From Chitinophagales bacterium (GTDB lineage: Bacteria > Bacteroidota > Bacteroidia > Chitinophagales > Saprospiraceae), in NCBI GenBank assembly GCA_013299105.1, contig JAAFJY010000003.1, forward strand, positions 248,001 to 312,000: a DNA stretch of 64,000 bases. The letters are read 5' to 3'. Positions 29,101 to 37,959 of the stretch are shown one piece after another (within the stretch, counting starts at the first letter, position 1; each line of letters opens with the position of its first letter). The translations under genes were made by a program, and so were the position numbers. The notes beneath the pieces were generated by a model. It ran no database searches. It had not been told where the DNA came from and saw nothing but the letters and a program-made list of their open reading frames with translations.

Positions 29101-32100
29101 CCGCAGTAGAGCCGTCGCTCCAGCGGAAAGTGGCACCCACTAATTTGCCCTGATTGGCTCGCAGAATGATGCGTTCGCCAGCACACAAGGTGGTGTCATT
29201 GGGCAAATTTGGGTTAAAATCGCGGGGTTGGAGCACATTAACGGTATCCCGCAATACACAATTGTTGCCATAAGTAATAGACACACGAATTTGGCCGCTG
29301 GTACTCACATTTAGTGTGCTTGAGGTGCTGTTGTTGCTCCAAACATAGCGCTCACCAGGGCTGAATGTATTGGCGTTCAGGGTAATGCTATTGCCTTTGC
29401 AAAGCACTACATCGGGGCCCAGTACGCCCACTTTTACGGTTTGTGGCGCTCGTTCAAAGATCCAATTTTGGTTACTGTTGCCGATGTTGGTACTGTTGTT
29501 TCCAGCAAAAAAGCGCACAGTGCCTGCACCAATCTGGTCGCGCATTTGCACAAAATCGGCCAAAACGGATCCGCTGTTCATGTTTACAGTAGCCTTGCTT
29601 CCCGCTAAAGTAGATGTCAATGAAATCGGGCTACAGTTGTTGCCAATAACCCGCCAGAATTTGGTCACCGTTTGGTTGCGTTGGTGATCAAGCTGGTAGG
29701 TTTTGCCCGCCGCCATAATCAAGGTATCAAAAGTATTCACTCCTCGGATAATGCCATTACCGCGGAATTCAACGTGAACGAAATTTGCTTTCGGTTCGAG
29801 ATTTTGCCCAAAAGCCAGATAAGGTGCTGTACCAATTTCGCCAGTACCAGAAATGTTGGAAAACAAAACTTTGTTCAGATTACCTCCTCCGTAAAGGTAT
29901 AAGAAGCTTTGATCGCCCATCAACTCCAGTGTAGAGGTTCCAGGTTCAATGGTGAGGCCAGTGGAAGAACTGAAATTGGGCACATTGTTTTGTCCATTGT
30001 TGATGATTTTCCAATAACTGCTGCCCATTTGTAGTTTCCTGGTATTTCCAGTGATCCATCCCGTGTAACCGTAATCCAAAGTAACGTTAAAATTATTGGA
30101 ATTAAAGGTTCCATTGACATGGGTAAGGTAGGCAGCTTGTAAATCATCTTTCAAAGTCCAAACCCCACCACCGTCAATATTGATGTTAAAGATTTTTTTA
30201 CCCGCTGTGGTGATCATGTTGTCCGTCCTTTCTCCTCTCAAATACACATTAGAGCCATTGACCGTCATCGCATTAGACAAGGTCATGGAACCAAAAATGT
30301 TTAAATACCAAAAGTTGTAGATTGGAGTATTGGTTACACCTGTCCAAGTCATGTTCTTGCAATAAGTGATGCTGAATGTTGCATTGACAGATTGATTAGG
30401 TCCACTGAACGAACGGCTGTCAAAAATCACATCGTCAATCGGCGTAGGAGGACACTCGCCTCCTGGCCCACCTGAACTCAAAGACCAATTGGTTCGAGCA
30501 TTCCAAGTGCCACTGCCTCCCACCCAAAACAGGGTTCGGCCTGTGCCACTGTTGAAAGTGATCCCTTGGTTGTTTCCTAGGTCAAATGAACTGTTCGCCG
30601 TTGTGACCCCAGCCCCAATCCTTCGAATATCACGGATTGCAAAACGGCTTAAGTTCAAATTGCGGGTGGTTTCCAAATAAGCTGGGAAATTGTCCGTCTG
30701 AGAACGGAAATTAACCAAACCTTCGCAATTATTTGGTGAAAGTATTTCATTGACCGTTAATGTGTCGCTGTGGCTTTGGCTCGAAGCGATGTTAAAATTG
30801 TAATTTAACTGCCTAAGTTCTAAAACATTGACTTCATGTCTGGAGTAAAAATAGATATCGGTGTTTGCGGTTATCGTATCGTATTTTACCCGGGCAGCTC
30901 GAAAATCCCAATGAGAAAGACTACCTGTACCACCTCTGAAGTTAATACGATTGTAAGTAAGTCCAGCTCTGCCTTGTTTTGTAAGGCTGCCGTAAATGTT
31001 GAAATCAATAAGTGAATTTCCTGCGTCAAAAGCGAGGTTATCGGCATGGAGCCTCCAAGTGATGAAAAATAAGTCAATGGTCCTTAGGTACCACTTGGTA
31101 TTACCCAGGGTCAATTTGCGGGGCGTAGCAGCCTCACTGAGCATGTTGAAACAAGCTACCTGCTGGCTATTGGTGTTGAAATCGCCCTGTTTGAATAAAA
31201 AGTCCCGTTTAATCGACAAACTATCGGCCAAGCTCCAAGTGCCAGAGCCATCCATGATCAGGTTTTTGCGAAACACTTGCCCGGCAGAAGTAACGATGTT
31301 GCCCGTATTCGCACCTTCCAGGTACACATCCCCTTCAAATTGGTATTGCATGTTGCGGATGAAGGTCAAAGAACCAAAGATGTGCAGGTTTTTGTCCATC
31401 GCACCAGCCAGGATCGGATTGCCTGTGGCCCCGGTCCAGGTCATGTTGCGACAATAGGCATTTTCTACATTGAGGTTTACCCGTCCGGCAGGGGCTCCAA
31501 ACGAATTGGCATCAAAAAAAACATTGTCGGCAGCAGTTGGCAAACAAGCACCACCTGGCCCTCCACTGGTAAAAGACCAGTGCATCACATCGTCCCAAGA
31601 GCCGGAACCAGCTACCCAGAATAAGGCATTGTTGGCTTTGGGTACTACTGTCCAGCCGCTGCTATTACCCAAATCAGCCCCATTGAAAGCTACAAAACGA
31701 GCGCCACCTGTGCCTGCAAGGTCTTTGAAAGAGAAAAAATTGGCTTTGATCGAGTCCGCTGGAGCACGCAAAGTAGCCTGGGCACCCGATTGAGAAGAAA
31801 ACATTTGGATAGGAGCTTGACAGGTCCCCAATGCGGTGAGTCTTCTGATGTTGTAGGTGAGGCCATTTTGCAAGCTGTACGTTTTCCCAGGCCCGAGTAC
31901 GAGGTCATCGAAGTTCAGTTGACCCCTGATTTCGCCATCGTTACGGATTTCAAGACGGGTCAAGTTAAGGGTACTGCCCTGGTCGACAGCTATTTGGCTT
32001 TTGCCCAAGGTGGCGGCAAACAATACCGTGCCAAGTGCATGCGTCTGCCCACCATAATACCGCATTAAGGTATTGGGTGAGGTCAATTCGATTCTACCGG

Positions 32101-32806
32101 TACCCGGAACGGTTGTTAAATTGGCAGTCCCATTGATTTCGACGGCTCCGCGTGTTCTGAAATCAATATTTATACGCTGGAAAGGCAAACCTGTTACCAC
32201 CACTGCACCGCTGCTCAGGTCAAACCTGGTGGCACCTACACTAGTTATCCAAAAATGCTCACAAGTCAAGGTTTGTCCATTGATTACCAGGCCACCAGCG
32301 GCCAGGGTCACCATGGTATCCGTACTCATTGGCGAAACGAGGGTCCATTGCCCGCCAATGCCATTGAAATTGACCAACTTGCGAAAGTTTTTGCCCCTGG
32401 TATCCACTTCATTGCCAGCGGCACCCGACAAAAAATTGACCTCGCCCCTAAAATTCCAGGTCATGTTATCGATGAAACGAAGTGAACCGTACACGTTCAG
32501 TACGTTAGCTGCCCCACTTACAATGGATGGGTTATTGGTCGCCCCAGTCCAATTCATGTCCAAGCAAAAAATAGTCTCATTGTCAACTGTAATAGTTTGG
32601 TTTGGACCATTGAAAGACTGGGCATCAAAAAATACCCGGTCACTTGCACCAGGCACCACACTGTGTTTCACCCCACCACCTGAGGTAGTGGCCCAGTGAG
32701 TAATATCAGACCAGTTGCCACTGCCGTTTACCCAATAGTAATCGGCGGCAAGAATAGTTGAATAGGCAAGTAGGCACAAAGCTAGCGTTAGAAGGGGCCG
32801 GAGCAT
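26183..32806 (-). CDS. Giant type IX-secreted modular surface protein
   Basis: A 2207-residue protein with a signal peptide (MLRPLLTLALCLLAYSTILA). Three long modules of about 370 residues follow, each opening with a WVNGSGNWSD-like motif (YYWVNGSGNW, LFWVAGSGSW, LFWVGGSGTW) and then MTWTGATGNP-like strands. Next come 14 short modules of about 70 residues, each with a GRDTxLC...YRWSDGST...V...GC...D pattern that suggests Ig-like or PKD-like domains with paired cysteines. The last 90 residues (VPNAFSPNLDQVNDDF and FRIFDRWGNLVFE) are a type IX secretion type B sorting domain. It should be carried across the outer membrane and left on the cell surface or in the matrix, perhaps as an adhesin. The ligand is unknown. 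Confidence 0.92.
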   Translation of the reverse strand: MLRPLLTLALCLLAYSTILAADYYWVNGSGNWSDITHWATTSGGGVKHSVVPGASDRVFFDAQSFNGPNQTITVDNETIFCLDMNWTGATNNPSIVSGAANVLNVYGSLRFIDNMTWNFRGEVNFLSGAAGNEVDTRGKNFRKLVNFNGIGGQWTLVSPMSTDTMVTLAAGGLVINGQTLTCEHFWITSVGATRFDLSSGAVVVTGLPFQRINIDFRTRGAVEINGTANLTTVPGTGRIELTSPNTLMRYYGGQTHALGTVLFAATLGKSQIAVDQGSTLNLTRLEIRNDGEIRGQLNFDDLVLGPGKTYSLQNGLTYNIRRLTALGTCQAPIQMFSSQSGAQATLRAPADSIKANFFSFKDLAGTGGARFVAFNGADLGNSSGWTVVPKANNALFWVAGSGSWDDVMHWSFTSGGPGGACLPTAADNVFFDANSFGAPAGRVNLNVENAYCRNMTWTGATGNPILAGAMDKNLHIFGSLTFIRNMQYQFEGDVYLEGANTGNIVTSAGQVFRKNLIMDGSGTWSLADSLSIKRDFLFKQGDFNTNSQQVACFNMLSEAATPRKLTLGNTKWYLRTIDLFFITWRLHADNLAFDAGNSLIDFNIYGSLTKQGRAGLTYNRINFRGGTGSLSHWDFRAARVKYDTITANTDIYFYSRHEVNVLELRQLNYNFNIASSQSHSDTLTVNEILSPNNCEGLVNFRSQTDNFPAYLETTRNLNLSRFAIRDIRRIGAGVTTANSSFDLGNNQGITFNSGTGRTLFWVGGSGTWNARTNWSLSSGGPGGECPPTPIDDVIFDSRSFSGPNQSVNATFSITYCKNMTWTGVTNTPIYNFWYLNIFGSMTLSNAMTVNGSNVYLRGERTDNMITTAGKKIFNINIDGGGVWTLKDDLQAAYLTHVNGTFNSNNFNVTLDYGYTGWITGNTRKLQMGSSYWKIINNGQNNVPNFSSSTGLTIEPGTSTLELMGDQSFLYLYGGGNLNKVLFSNISGTGEIGTAPYLAFGQNLEPKANFVHVEFRGNGIIRGVNTFDTLIMAAGKTYQLDHQRNQTVTKFWRVIGNNCSPISLTSTLAGSKATVNMNSGSVLADFVQMRDQIGAGTVRFFAGNNSTNIGNSNQNWIFERAPQTVKVGVLGPDVVLCKGNSITLNANTFSPGERYVWSNNSTSSTLNVSTSGQIRVSITYGNNCVLRDTVNVLQPRDFNPNLPNDTTLCAGERIILRANQGKLVGATFRWSDGSTADTLIVTKAGKYKVTMELSGCISSDSINISILDNQNSVNLGPDITKCVGQIHRLRVSSRPGTRILWNDNSTDTVLVVRQAGLYSVQVFEGRCSAKDTVRVTYNPSIGLNLGRDTVVCEGGRVTLTANVDNAVYRWSDNSPTRSINASQPGRYWVDVTKNGCTETDTIRLINIALPRFNLGPDTALCTGQSLQLMVVNSTPGLTYRWSSGATTSSITVSGGSALVGVTVTDRGCAFNDSRTINFNPVPVFNLPSVRGLCEGESTTLDVSLPNASYRWQDGNTAARYMVTRAGLYFVDVTVNGCTLRDSSQINFSPAPRFTLGRDTSLCADLSLNIGTTPVNGVTYRWDNGATTASRGVNASGTYTLTSNRNGCTFMDDINVIFKPLPVVNLGNDQSPCQGQPVTLSAAQTGAATYRWSDSSTGSTLAVTQNGTYSVEVTSNACSKRDTVRVNFVPLPRFELGLDTALCSGQSFRVGSTLAGAAYRWSTNETSPFINVNTSGTYSLTVTVGSCSFTDERRVLFNPSPVLNLGLDRGACQGETIALNVTQTGAAYRWQDGSTSGEFLARQTGSYSVEVSLNNCFRRDTLRLTFNPIPSFNLGRDSSLCDGEILALNGTVNGASYRWNDNVSTATRQVTQAGLYWLEVTLNGCSKRDSVNVRVVNLPRRLFGRDTMLCEGQQLRLSINAPGATFRWQDGSTNNQFLISQAGLYSLEARNGRCRSADSLQVGYNPLPRFNLGRDTTLCDNATLTLRVPLSPDAIRWSDNSTGGTLQVNKAGQYIANVIESNCRFADTITVVYRETPKFSLGKDTIACDDRIYLLEPQPRLPESIKLTWSTGTGIRALPLNKNETDKQFWLLAENGLCKFSDTVNVSFRECAYFKAYVPNAFSPNLDQVNDDFRPLLDQDVKITSYLFRIFDRWGNLVFETSDQTQAWDGRSKGKKAPEGVYLYFLDVTFEDDLGPGARKITGDVALIK

Positions 32807-33168
32807 GGGTTTTTGGATTTATGAGTTTACTGAAAAACAAAATTAGGGTGCAAACACGGGTTTTATCCGTGTCAAACGATTAATTAACAAAGGTTTATTT
32901 TTTGCAGGTGGCCAAAAATAGACCCAAGTTGTAGCAATTTACAGTAAGTGCGAAGAAACATTGTCGAAAAGTATCCCGATTTTATGCGTTACAGCAACTT
33001 TTTTCATTGAATTTGGAAAAAATCTACTGCAAATGATAAGAAGGCAGAGTGCGATTGATGGCAAAAAGTGCGACCGGGCTGCTTGTTGAGGTAAGAATTT
33101 CAATATGCGCAAAGGTAGTAAAATTGTTGAAATTTAGAAGTATGTCATGCTGTTCAAAGCAACTTTGT
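32807..33168. other. Intergenic region without recognised gene
   Basis: A 362-bp AT-rich gap upstream of the giant surface-protein gene. On the minus strand TAATTTTG, near 32840, fits a -7 element, but no matching -33 element is at the right distance. A small hairpin ACACGG/CCGTGT lies near 32852-32870. Nothing else was seen. Confidence 0.5.
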
Positions 33169-34605
33169 TCAAAACCAGCGCTCTTTCCAGCGCAAAATGC
33201 GGTTCAACATACCCATCCAAGCTGGGGTGTTGGGCATTGTGCCGGGCGATTCTGCAGCTTCAGTGCCTTCTGCCGTGCCAGTTTTTGCAGTGTAAAGGTC
33301 TTCAAAAATCTTGCGTACGTTTTTCTCCACCATGCCCCTCATGGGCAAGCGAGACAAGATGCCGTACATGGCAGCTTCGCCTTGGGCTACCAAATTTGGA
33401 TTGGCTTTGGCCGTAGCAATGGCTTCTTTTAAATCGCTCAAATATTGCCCGATGACTGGCAAATTGTGCCGCATCACAGTAAGGTGAATTGAATTGGGCA
33501 GGTGTTGACGATCCAAGACCCAGCCTTTTTCGATCAGTAAATCGGCTACTACAAAAATATCGGGCTTATTTCGATGGGTACAGTAAGCCAGGATATTCAT
33601 GGCGGGATGCCCAATGATCTGCACTTCGGGGATGCCCTCCAAGCCCATTTTGAGCCTATCGACCCCTTCCATGATTTCACGGGCCAAATCGAGGTAGCGG
33701 TTTTGCCCCAAGTGCTGCATCGCCGTCCAAGCCGCTGCAATGGGGCCACCTGAGCGGGAGCCCATCAAAGTCGAGGAAGCATACACCCCACCAGCCCACT
33801 CGGTACTGACAAAGAACTGGTGCCGCAGGTAGTCCATTTTGGAAAACAAAAGCACCGAAGCCCCTTTGGCCCCGTAGCCAAACTTGTGCGCATCTGCCGA
33901 CATGGAAGTGACCCCAGGTACCCTAAAATCCCAGGCGGGCATCGAATAGCCTAACTTTTCGACCCAAGGCAGCATGAATCCCCCAACGCAGGCATCCACA
34001 TGCAAGGGCAATTGGTGTTTTTGGGCCAAAACTGCAATCTCCTGCACCGGATCAAGGATGCCATGTGGGTAAGAAGGGGCCGATGCGACAATCAAGATGG
34101 TATTCTTGTTGACTAACTTGGCCATTTCTGCGGGCTGCGCTGCTTGGTTTTCATCGACTTTAGCCCTGCGAATTTTGATGTTCAAAATATGGGCCGCTTT
34201 TTCAAACGCCGGATGAGTGGTGCTGGACATCACCAATTCCGGATGTTGAACCTGAGGCCGATTTTTGCGAGCCCACTCCCGGTAAGTATAAACACAAAGA
34301 AAAATACTCTCCGTCCCCCCCGAAGTCATGGTGCCACATACCGATTCAGGGCCATTCAACAGGTTTTTGCTCATGGCGATCACCTCTTGCTCCATTCGCT
34401 GCAAACTGGCAAAAGTAAAGGGACTGATGTAGTTTTCGGTCAAAAAACTGCGGTAAGCTTCTTCCACCAAGGTCTTGTGCTCCTCATCCACGGAGTACAT
34501 CATGCTCCAGATGCGGCCAGTTTTCCAAGCAATGTCGCTATCGTGAAAAGCCTGTAGATCGCTCAAGATTTCAGCTTTGTCGCGTCCCCGCGCTGGAATT
34601 TGCAT
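33169..34605 (-). CDS. Sphingosine-1-phosphate-lyase-like PLP-dependent enzyme
   Basis: A 478-residue group II PLP decarboxylase-fold enzyme. The cofactor lysine is K241 in SADAHKFGYGAKGASV. The preceding HVDACVGGFMLPW and PGVTSMSADAHKFGYG closely resemble the eukaryotic and bacterial sphingosine-1-phosphate lyases rather than glutamate decarboxylases. The N-terminal membrane anchor of the eukaryotic enzyme is absent, as in bacterial forms. The predicted reaction is cleavage of a phosphorylated long-chain base to an aldehyde and phosphoethanolamine. This would make sense in a phylum that makes its own sphingolipids, but amino-acid decarboxylation cannot be excluded. The C-terminal 30 residues are variable. 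Confidence 0.8.
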   Translation of the reverse strand: MQIPARGRDKAEILSDLQAFHDSDIAWKTGRIWSMMYSVDEEHKTLVEEAYRSFLTENYISPFTFASLQRMEQEVIAMSKNLLNGPESVCGTMTSGGTESIFLCVYTYREWARKNRPQVQHPELVMSSTTHPAFEKAAHILNIKIRRAKVDENQAAQPAEMAKLVNKNTILIVASAPSYPHGILDPVQEIAVLAQKHQLPLHVDACVGGFMLPWVEKLGYSMPAWDFRVPGVTSMSADAHKFGYGAKGASVLLFSKMDYLRHQFFVSTEWAGGVYASSTLMGSRSGGPIAAAWTAMQHLGQNRYLDLAREIMEGVDRLKMGLEGIPEVQIIGHPAMNILAYCTHRNKPDIFVVADLLIEKGWVLDRQHLPNSIHLTVMRHNLPVIGQYLSDLKEAIATAKANPNLVAQGEAAMYGILSRLPMRGMVEKNVRKIFEDLYTAKTGTAEGTEAAESPGTMPNTPAWMGMLNRILRWKERWF

Positions 34606-34620
34606 GGTGTGAGTTTGTAA

Positions 34621-34676
34621 GGTTGAGGAGTTGAGAAGTAATTGAAAAGTTGAAGGGTTGAAATGTTGAAAAGTTG
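34621..34676 (+). repeat. GTTGAA-type simple repeat
   Basis: Imperfect repeats of GGTTGAGGAG, TTGAAAAG and GGTTGAAATG lie upstream of the lyase-like gene. Similar stretches lie at 44557-44585 (complement) and 60353-60410. Confidence 0.6.
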
Positions 34677-34712
34677 TCGTAAGACATAAAGTTTCAACTA
34701 TTTTTTAAATTT

Positions 34713-34832
34713 AATTAACCATTAACCATTAACCATTAACCATTAACCATTAACCATTAACCATTAACCATTAACCATTAACCATTAACCATTAACCATT
34801 AACCATTAACCATTAACCATTAACCATTAACC
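34713..34832. repeat. Heptanucleotide array (ATTAACC), about 17 units
   Basis: About 17 perfect head-to-tail copies of ATTAACC fill the space between the lyase-like gene and the stop codon of the 779-aa secreted protein gene, ending two bases before that stop codon. Arrays like this change length by slippage. A few related units (ATGGTTA) occur at 52780-52800. Confidence 0.95.
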
Positions 34833-34834
34833 AC

Positions 34835-37174
34835 TTATCGGATCAAATTCAGTTCACCCATAAAGGTTCGTTTTTCTCCATCAATGAATTCCACCATCGC
34901 TTTGTAAGCCAAGACCTGCGGGGCTATTTTTTTGCTCCGGGTGGTACCATCCCAACTTGGTTTTTTGCCTTGACTGCCGTCAAAACTATACAACAATTCA
35001 CCCCAGCGGTCGAAAATTTGCAGGTACAAAACCCGCTCAACGGCTCGGCTGGGGAATACCTCAAAACTGTCATTTTGCTTGTCGTCGTTGGGGCTAAAAG
35101 CGGTAGGAATGTAAATCCGGTAACTTTTGTTGACGTTGATGCGCATGGTGGCGGTGGCGAAGCAGCCTAGTTCATCCTTGCCCGATAAAGTAATTTCACC
35201 TTTCTGCGTGATGCGACTCAAATTGAATTCGGGACAAGTAGTACAAGTATTCGGATAAGAAGATTTCCAGTTGAAGTTGGCGATGGGGCGATTCCCTATG
35301 GCACTAATGTACAAGGAGTCGCCCAATTGCAAGCTGGTATCTTTGGGCAGCTTAATGGTGAATCGGCTGGGTTCGGCGAGGGTCAAGTCGCGACCGATTT
35401 TACAGCCCGTTTGATCCTCCACGCTGATGCGGTACTTACCCGCCGCAAGTTGCCTGAAAACCGAATCACGCAAAGCCTGCGAATCGCCTACTTTGAACCA
35501 ATAAGTAGGGTCGCCCCCGCGTGCACGCAAGCGAATTTCCCCATTTTTGTCGCCAAAGCAAGTGGGTGAAGTACTGCTGGCTTCCAATTCGAGCTTGAAA
35601 ACCTGGATGCTGTCCACTTTTTGGCAGCCCTTGCTATCGCTTACATTCACCTGGTACCAACCCGCCTGATTCAATGGAATGCTTGTCCCCGTTTCACCAT
35701 TGCTCCAGCGAATGTTGAAAGGGCCATCGCCACCTTCGATTTTTACTTCTGCGCGGCCCGTTTGCTCATCGCCACAAGGTTGCTTGAGCACTTTGGCGCT
35801 AGTTTGGAACGCTGGAGGGGCTTGCAGTTCAAACTTTTTTTCAAAACTGCACCCATTGCCCGTTTCGGTGATGGTAGTGAAGTAAGTGCCGGGGCCCAAT
35901 TGCGCAATACTTGCCCCAGTATCCCCTGTACTCCAGGCGTAAGTCAGGTTGTTGGCCCCTACCAGGGTAATTCGCCCATCGTTCAAACCCGCACAAGTAG
36001 GTGCTTTTAAATCGGTAGTGATGGAGGGCTCTGGAAAACTACGGGCCAGGAAAGAATCGCGAAACACACAACTGCGGTCGCGTGCTTCGAGGTAGTAATA
36101 CCCTGCTTGTTTGGCCAAAACCTCTGGGGTAGTAGAGACCTGGGGGCCATTTTTACCAAAAGTCCATTTGAAGGACTGGAAATTCTCGTCGATGGTTTTG
36201 ACCGTTTGTCCGGCGCTGCCACAAAAGCGCACTTCGTCCACATCAAGCAGCTCGCGGGTGAAGCGATCGGGAATTTCATACTCAAAACTGAAGGAACAGC
36301 TTTCGTTCAAACTATTGAGGGGGGTCACTTGCACGGTGTATTTGCTGCCCGGCGTGGGCTTGGTGAGGTTGATGCTGCGGCCAGTTGCCCCCGTGCTCCA
36401 GCGGTAGGTGGCAAAACCATCCGGCGCGTTGAGGGTGATCGTGGTGTCCAAACCAGGGCAAAAATAGCTGGGTTTGATGGTTGGGCTGATGCACTCGGCA
36501 TCGAGATAAGCATAACCATAGTGCAAACCCTCGGTGCAATCAAAAGTGGTGAATTGGATGGTCACTACCTGCCCGACGTAATCCCGGAGGTCGATGGCCG
36601 CGTTGGTCCAGGGGCGGTAACGAATGTCGCCCTGGTTTTTGAAGCCAGGAATATTGGAGGCTGCGGCCACCCGATAATAACCACAAGAAGTCTGTTTGCT
36701 GCGCCCATCCAAAACCTGTACCTCAAATTTAGGCTGTTGCACGGGTTTGTGGTTGGGGTCTTGCATGACCACCGCAAATTTGTAGATGAAAAGGGAATTG
36801 TCTTTGGTAACTAAAAAAGAAGTCTTGATGCGCTCGTATTGGCTTCCCGCCGAGCTATTGCCCAAGCGCAGGGCATAGTTGCCCAAGGATACTTGAGGAA
36901 TCACCTCATCGCGCACCAGGAAATCGCGGCCCATTTCCAAGCGAACGATAGTATGACGTTGAGGGGAGAAACCTTGCTTGGTATCCCTGAATCTCAAGGC
37001 TCCAAAAAAATTGGTTTCGGTGGTGCCAAACTCGCCTTGCCAACCAGTGAAATTGCCGAGCTCAAAGCCAATGTTTTTGCAATCATTGAGCGCTTGAGCG
37101 TTGCTACGGTCAAATTGGAAGAGGAAAAAGACGGCAAAAAGCGCCCAAGAACAGGGTGTCAGCGCTGGTTTCAT
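34835..37174 (-). CDS. Type IX-secreted protein with SprB-like repeats
   Basis: A 779-residue exported protein. ATG at 37174 begins the signal peptide MKPALTPCSWALFAVFFLFQ. The open frame 24 bp longer starts at a TTG that lies inside a -7-like element (TATTTTTG, minus strand, 37203-37196), so it is probably promoter. The N-terminal 230 residues resemble a jelly-roll carbohydrate-binding-type domain (CKNIGFELGNFTGWQG). Three SprB-type repeats (for example PTCAGLNDGRITLVG, PCGDEQTGRAEVKIEGGDG, PTCFGDKNGEIRLRARGGD) lie around residues 385-600. The last 90 residues are a type B sorting domain (YIPTAFSPNDDKQND, IFDRWGELLYSFDG). It should be surface-exposed, as SprB is in gliding bacteria. Confidence 0.9.
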   Translation of the reverse strand: MKPALTPCSWALFAVFFLFQFDRSNAQALNDCKNIGFELGNFTGWQGEFGTTETNFFGALRFRDTKQGFSPQRHTIVRLEMGRDFLVRDEVIPQVSLGNYALRLGNSSAGSQYERIKTSFLVTKDNSLFIYKFAVVMQDPNHKPVQQPKFEVQVLDGRSKQTSCGYYRVAAASNIPGFKNQGDIRYRPWTNAAIDLRDYVGQVVTIQFTTFDCTEGLHYGYAYLDAECISPTIKPSYFCPGLDTTITLNAPDGFATYRWSTGATGRSINLTKPTPGSKYTVQVTPLNSLNESCSFSFEYEIPDRFTRELLDVDEVRFCGSAGQTVKTIDENFQSFKWTFGKNGPQVSTTPEVLAKQAGYYYLEARDRSCVFRDSFLARSFPEPSITTDLKAPTCAGLNDGRITLVGANNLTYAWSTGDTGASIAQLGPGTYFTTITETGNGCSFEKKFELQAPPAFQTSAKVLKQPCGDEQTGRAEVKIEGGDGPFNIRWSNGETGTSIPLNQAGWYQVNVSDSKGCQKVDSIQVFKLELEASSTSPTCFGDKNGEIRLRARGGDPTYWFKVGDSQALRDSVFRQLAAGKYRISVEDQTGCKIGRDLTLAEPSRFTIKLPKDTSLQLGDSLYISAIGNRPIANFNWKSSYPNTCTTCPEFNLSRITQKGEITLSGKDELGCFATATMRINVNKSYRIYIPTAFSPNDDKQNDSFEVFPSRAVERVLYLQIFDRWGELLYSFDGSQGKKPSWDGTTRSKKIAPQVLAYKAMVEFIDGEKRTFMGELNLIR

Positions 37175-37485
37175 AGGTTTTCTGCATAGTTTGATCAAAA
37201 ATAGGGTGGCGTAACGGAGCGAAAAAATTTAGCTCAAAAACAAAAAGGATTGTACGCCAAAAGAATAAATGGCCGTCTTTAGCTGCAAGATAATGATTAG
37301 TGAGTAAAATCCAAGTCTTAGCATTTCTATAACTTATGTTAAAGTTTGGGCTGGATATGGTTAAAACCGATTTTGAGAATGGGGGTAGGCACAAACAGTT
37401 GTTATCTTGGTAGAGATTGTTTTGCAATACCAGCGACAATTGAGAACCTAACTGAACCATTTCACTTTGTAAAAACCTTTCACTC
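37175..37485. other. Divergent intergenic region
   Basis: 311 bp between two divergent genes. A likely -7 element for the leftward gene is TATTTTTG at 37203-37196 (minus strand). No convincing promoter for the rightward lipoprotein gene and no RNA gene were recognised. Confidence 0.45.
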
Positions 37486-37950
37486 ATGAAACGCTTGCCC
37501 ACCTTATTGACTGTTCTTGCGGGGTTTTGTTTATTGGCCCTCAGTGCGTGCTCTGATGCAGAGTTGCTTGAGCGCAGAGAAGACCGCCTGCTAGGGACCT
37601 GGATTTTCGACAAAGCTTTTTTTCGGGAAAATGGCGATTTGTTTCGCGACAACATCTCCGGCGACTTTGAGGGTGATATCCTTCAATTCAATCCCGATTA
37701 CACTTGTGTCTATGATGATCGCTTGAGCAATAAAGTCTATTACGGCACTTGGGGTGTTTTCCTCGACCGCGACAATTTTGACGGCGAAAATGACATCGAA
37801 TACTACCTCGACATCAACATCGAAGACGAAAGGCGCAGGCCCTACTTCTCCTTTAGCAGCGGCATTGAGTTCCTGACTTTCGAACGCCTGACCTTTGTGG
37901 CGCAAAACCGGGCTGGCGAGTTTCGCTTTCGCATGAGTAAGTTGAGGTAG
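37486..37950 (+). CDS. Small lipoprotein, lipocalin-like
   Basis: A 154-residue protein with a lipoprotein signal: LLALSACSD, with the lipid-bearing Cys at residue 22. The mature part begins with RLLGTWIFDKAFF and alternates strands (ILQFNPDYTCVYDD, VYYGTWGVFLDRD, FLTFERLTFVAQN), a pattern seen in lipocalin-like lipoproteins of Bacteroidota. It is anchored in the inner or outer membrane and its ligand is unknown. Its stop codon is only nine bases from the stop of the convergent AAA/nuclease gene. Confidence 0.7.
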   Translation: MKRLPTLLTVLAGFCLLALSACSDAELLERREDRLLGTWIFDKAFFRENGDLFRDNISGDFEGDILQFNPDYTCVYDDRLSNKVYYGTWGVFLDRDNFDGENDIEYYLDINIEDERRRPYFSFSSGIEFLTFERLTFVAQNRAGEFRFRMSKLR

Positions 37951-37959
37951 GCTGGCCAG

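Noticed and set aside
34713-34832. Possible CRISPR array
   Set aside because: The 7-bp unit is repeated without spacers, so this is a simple-sequence array.
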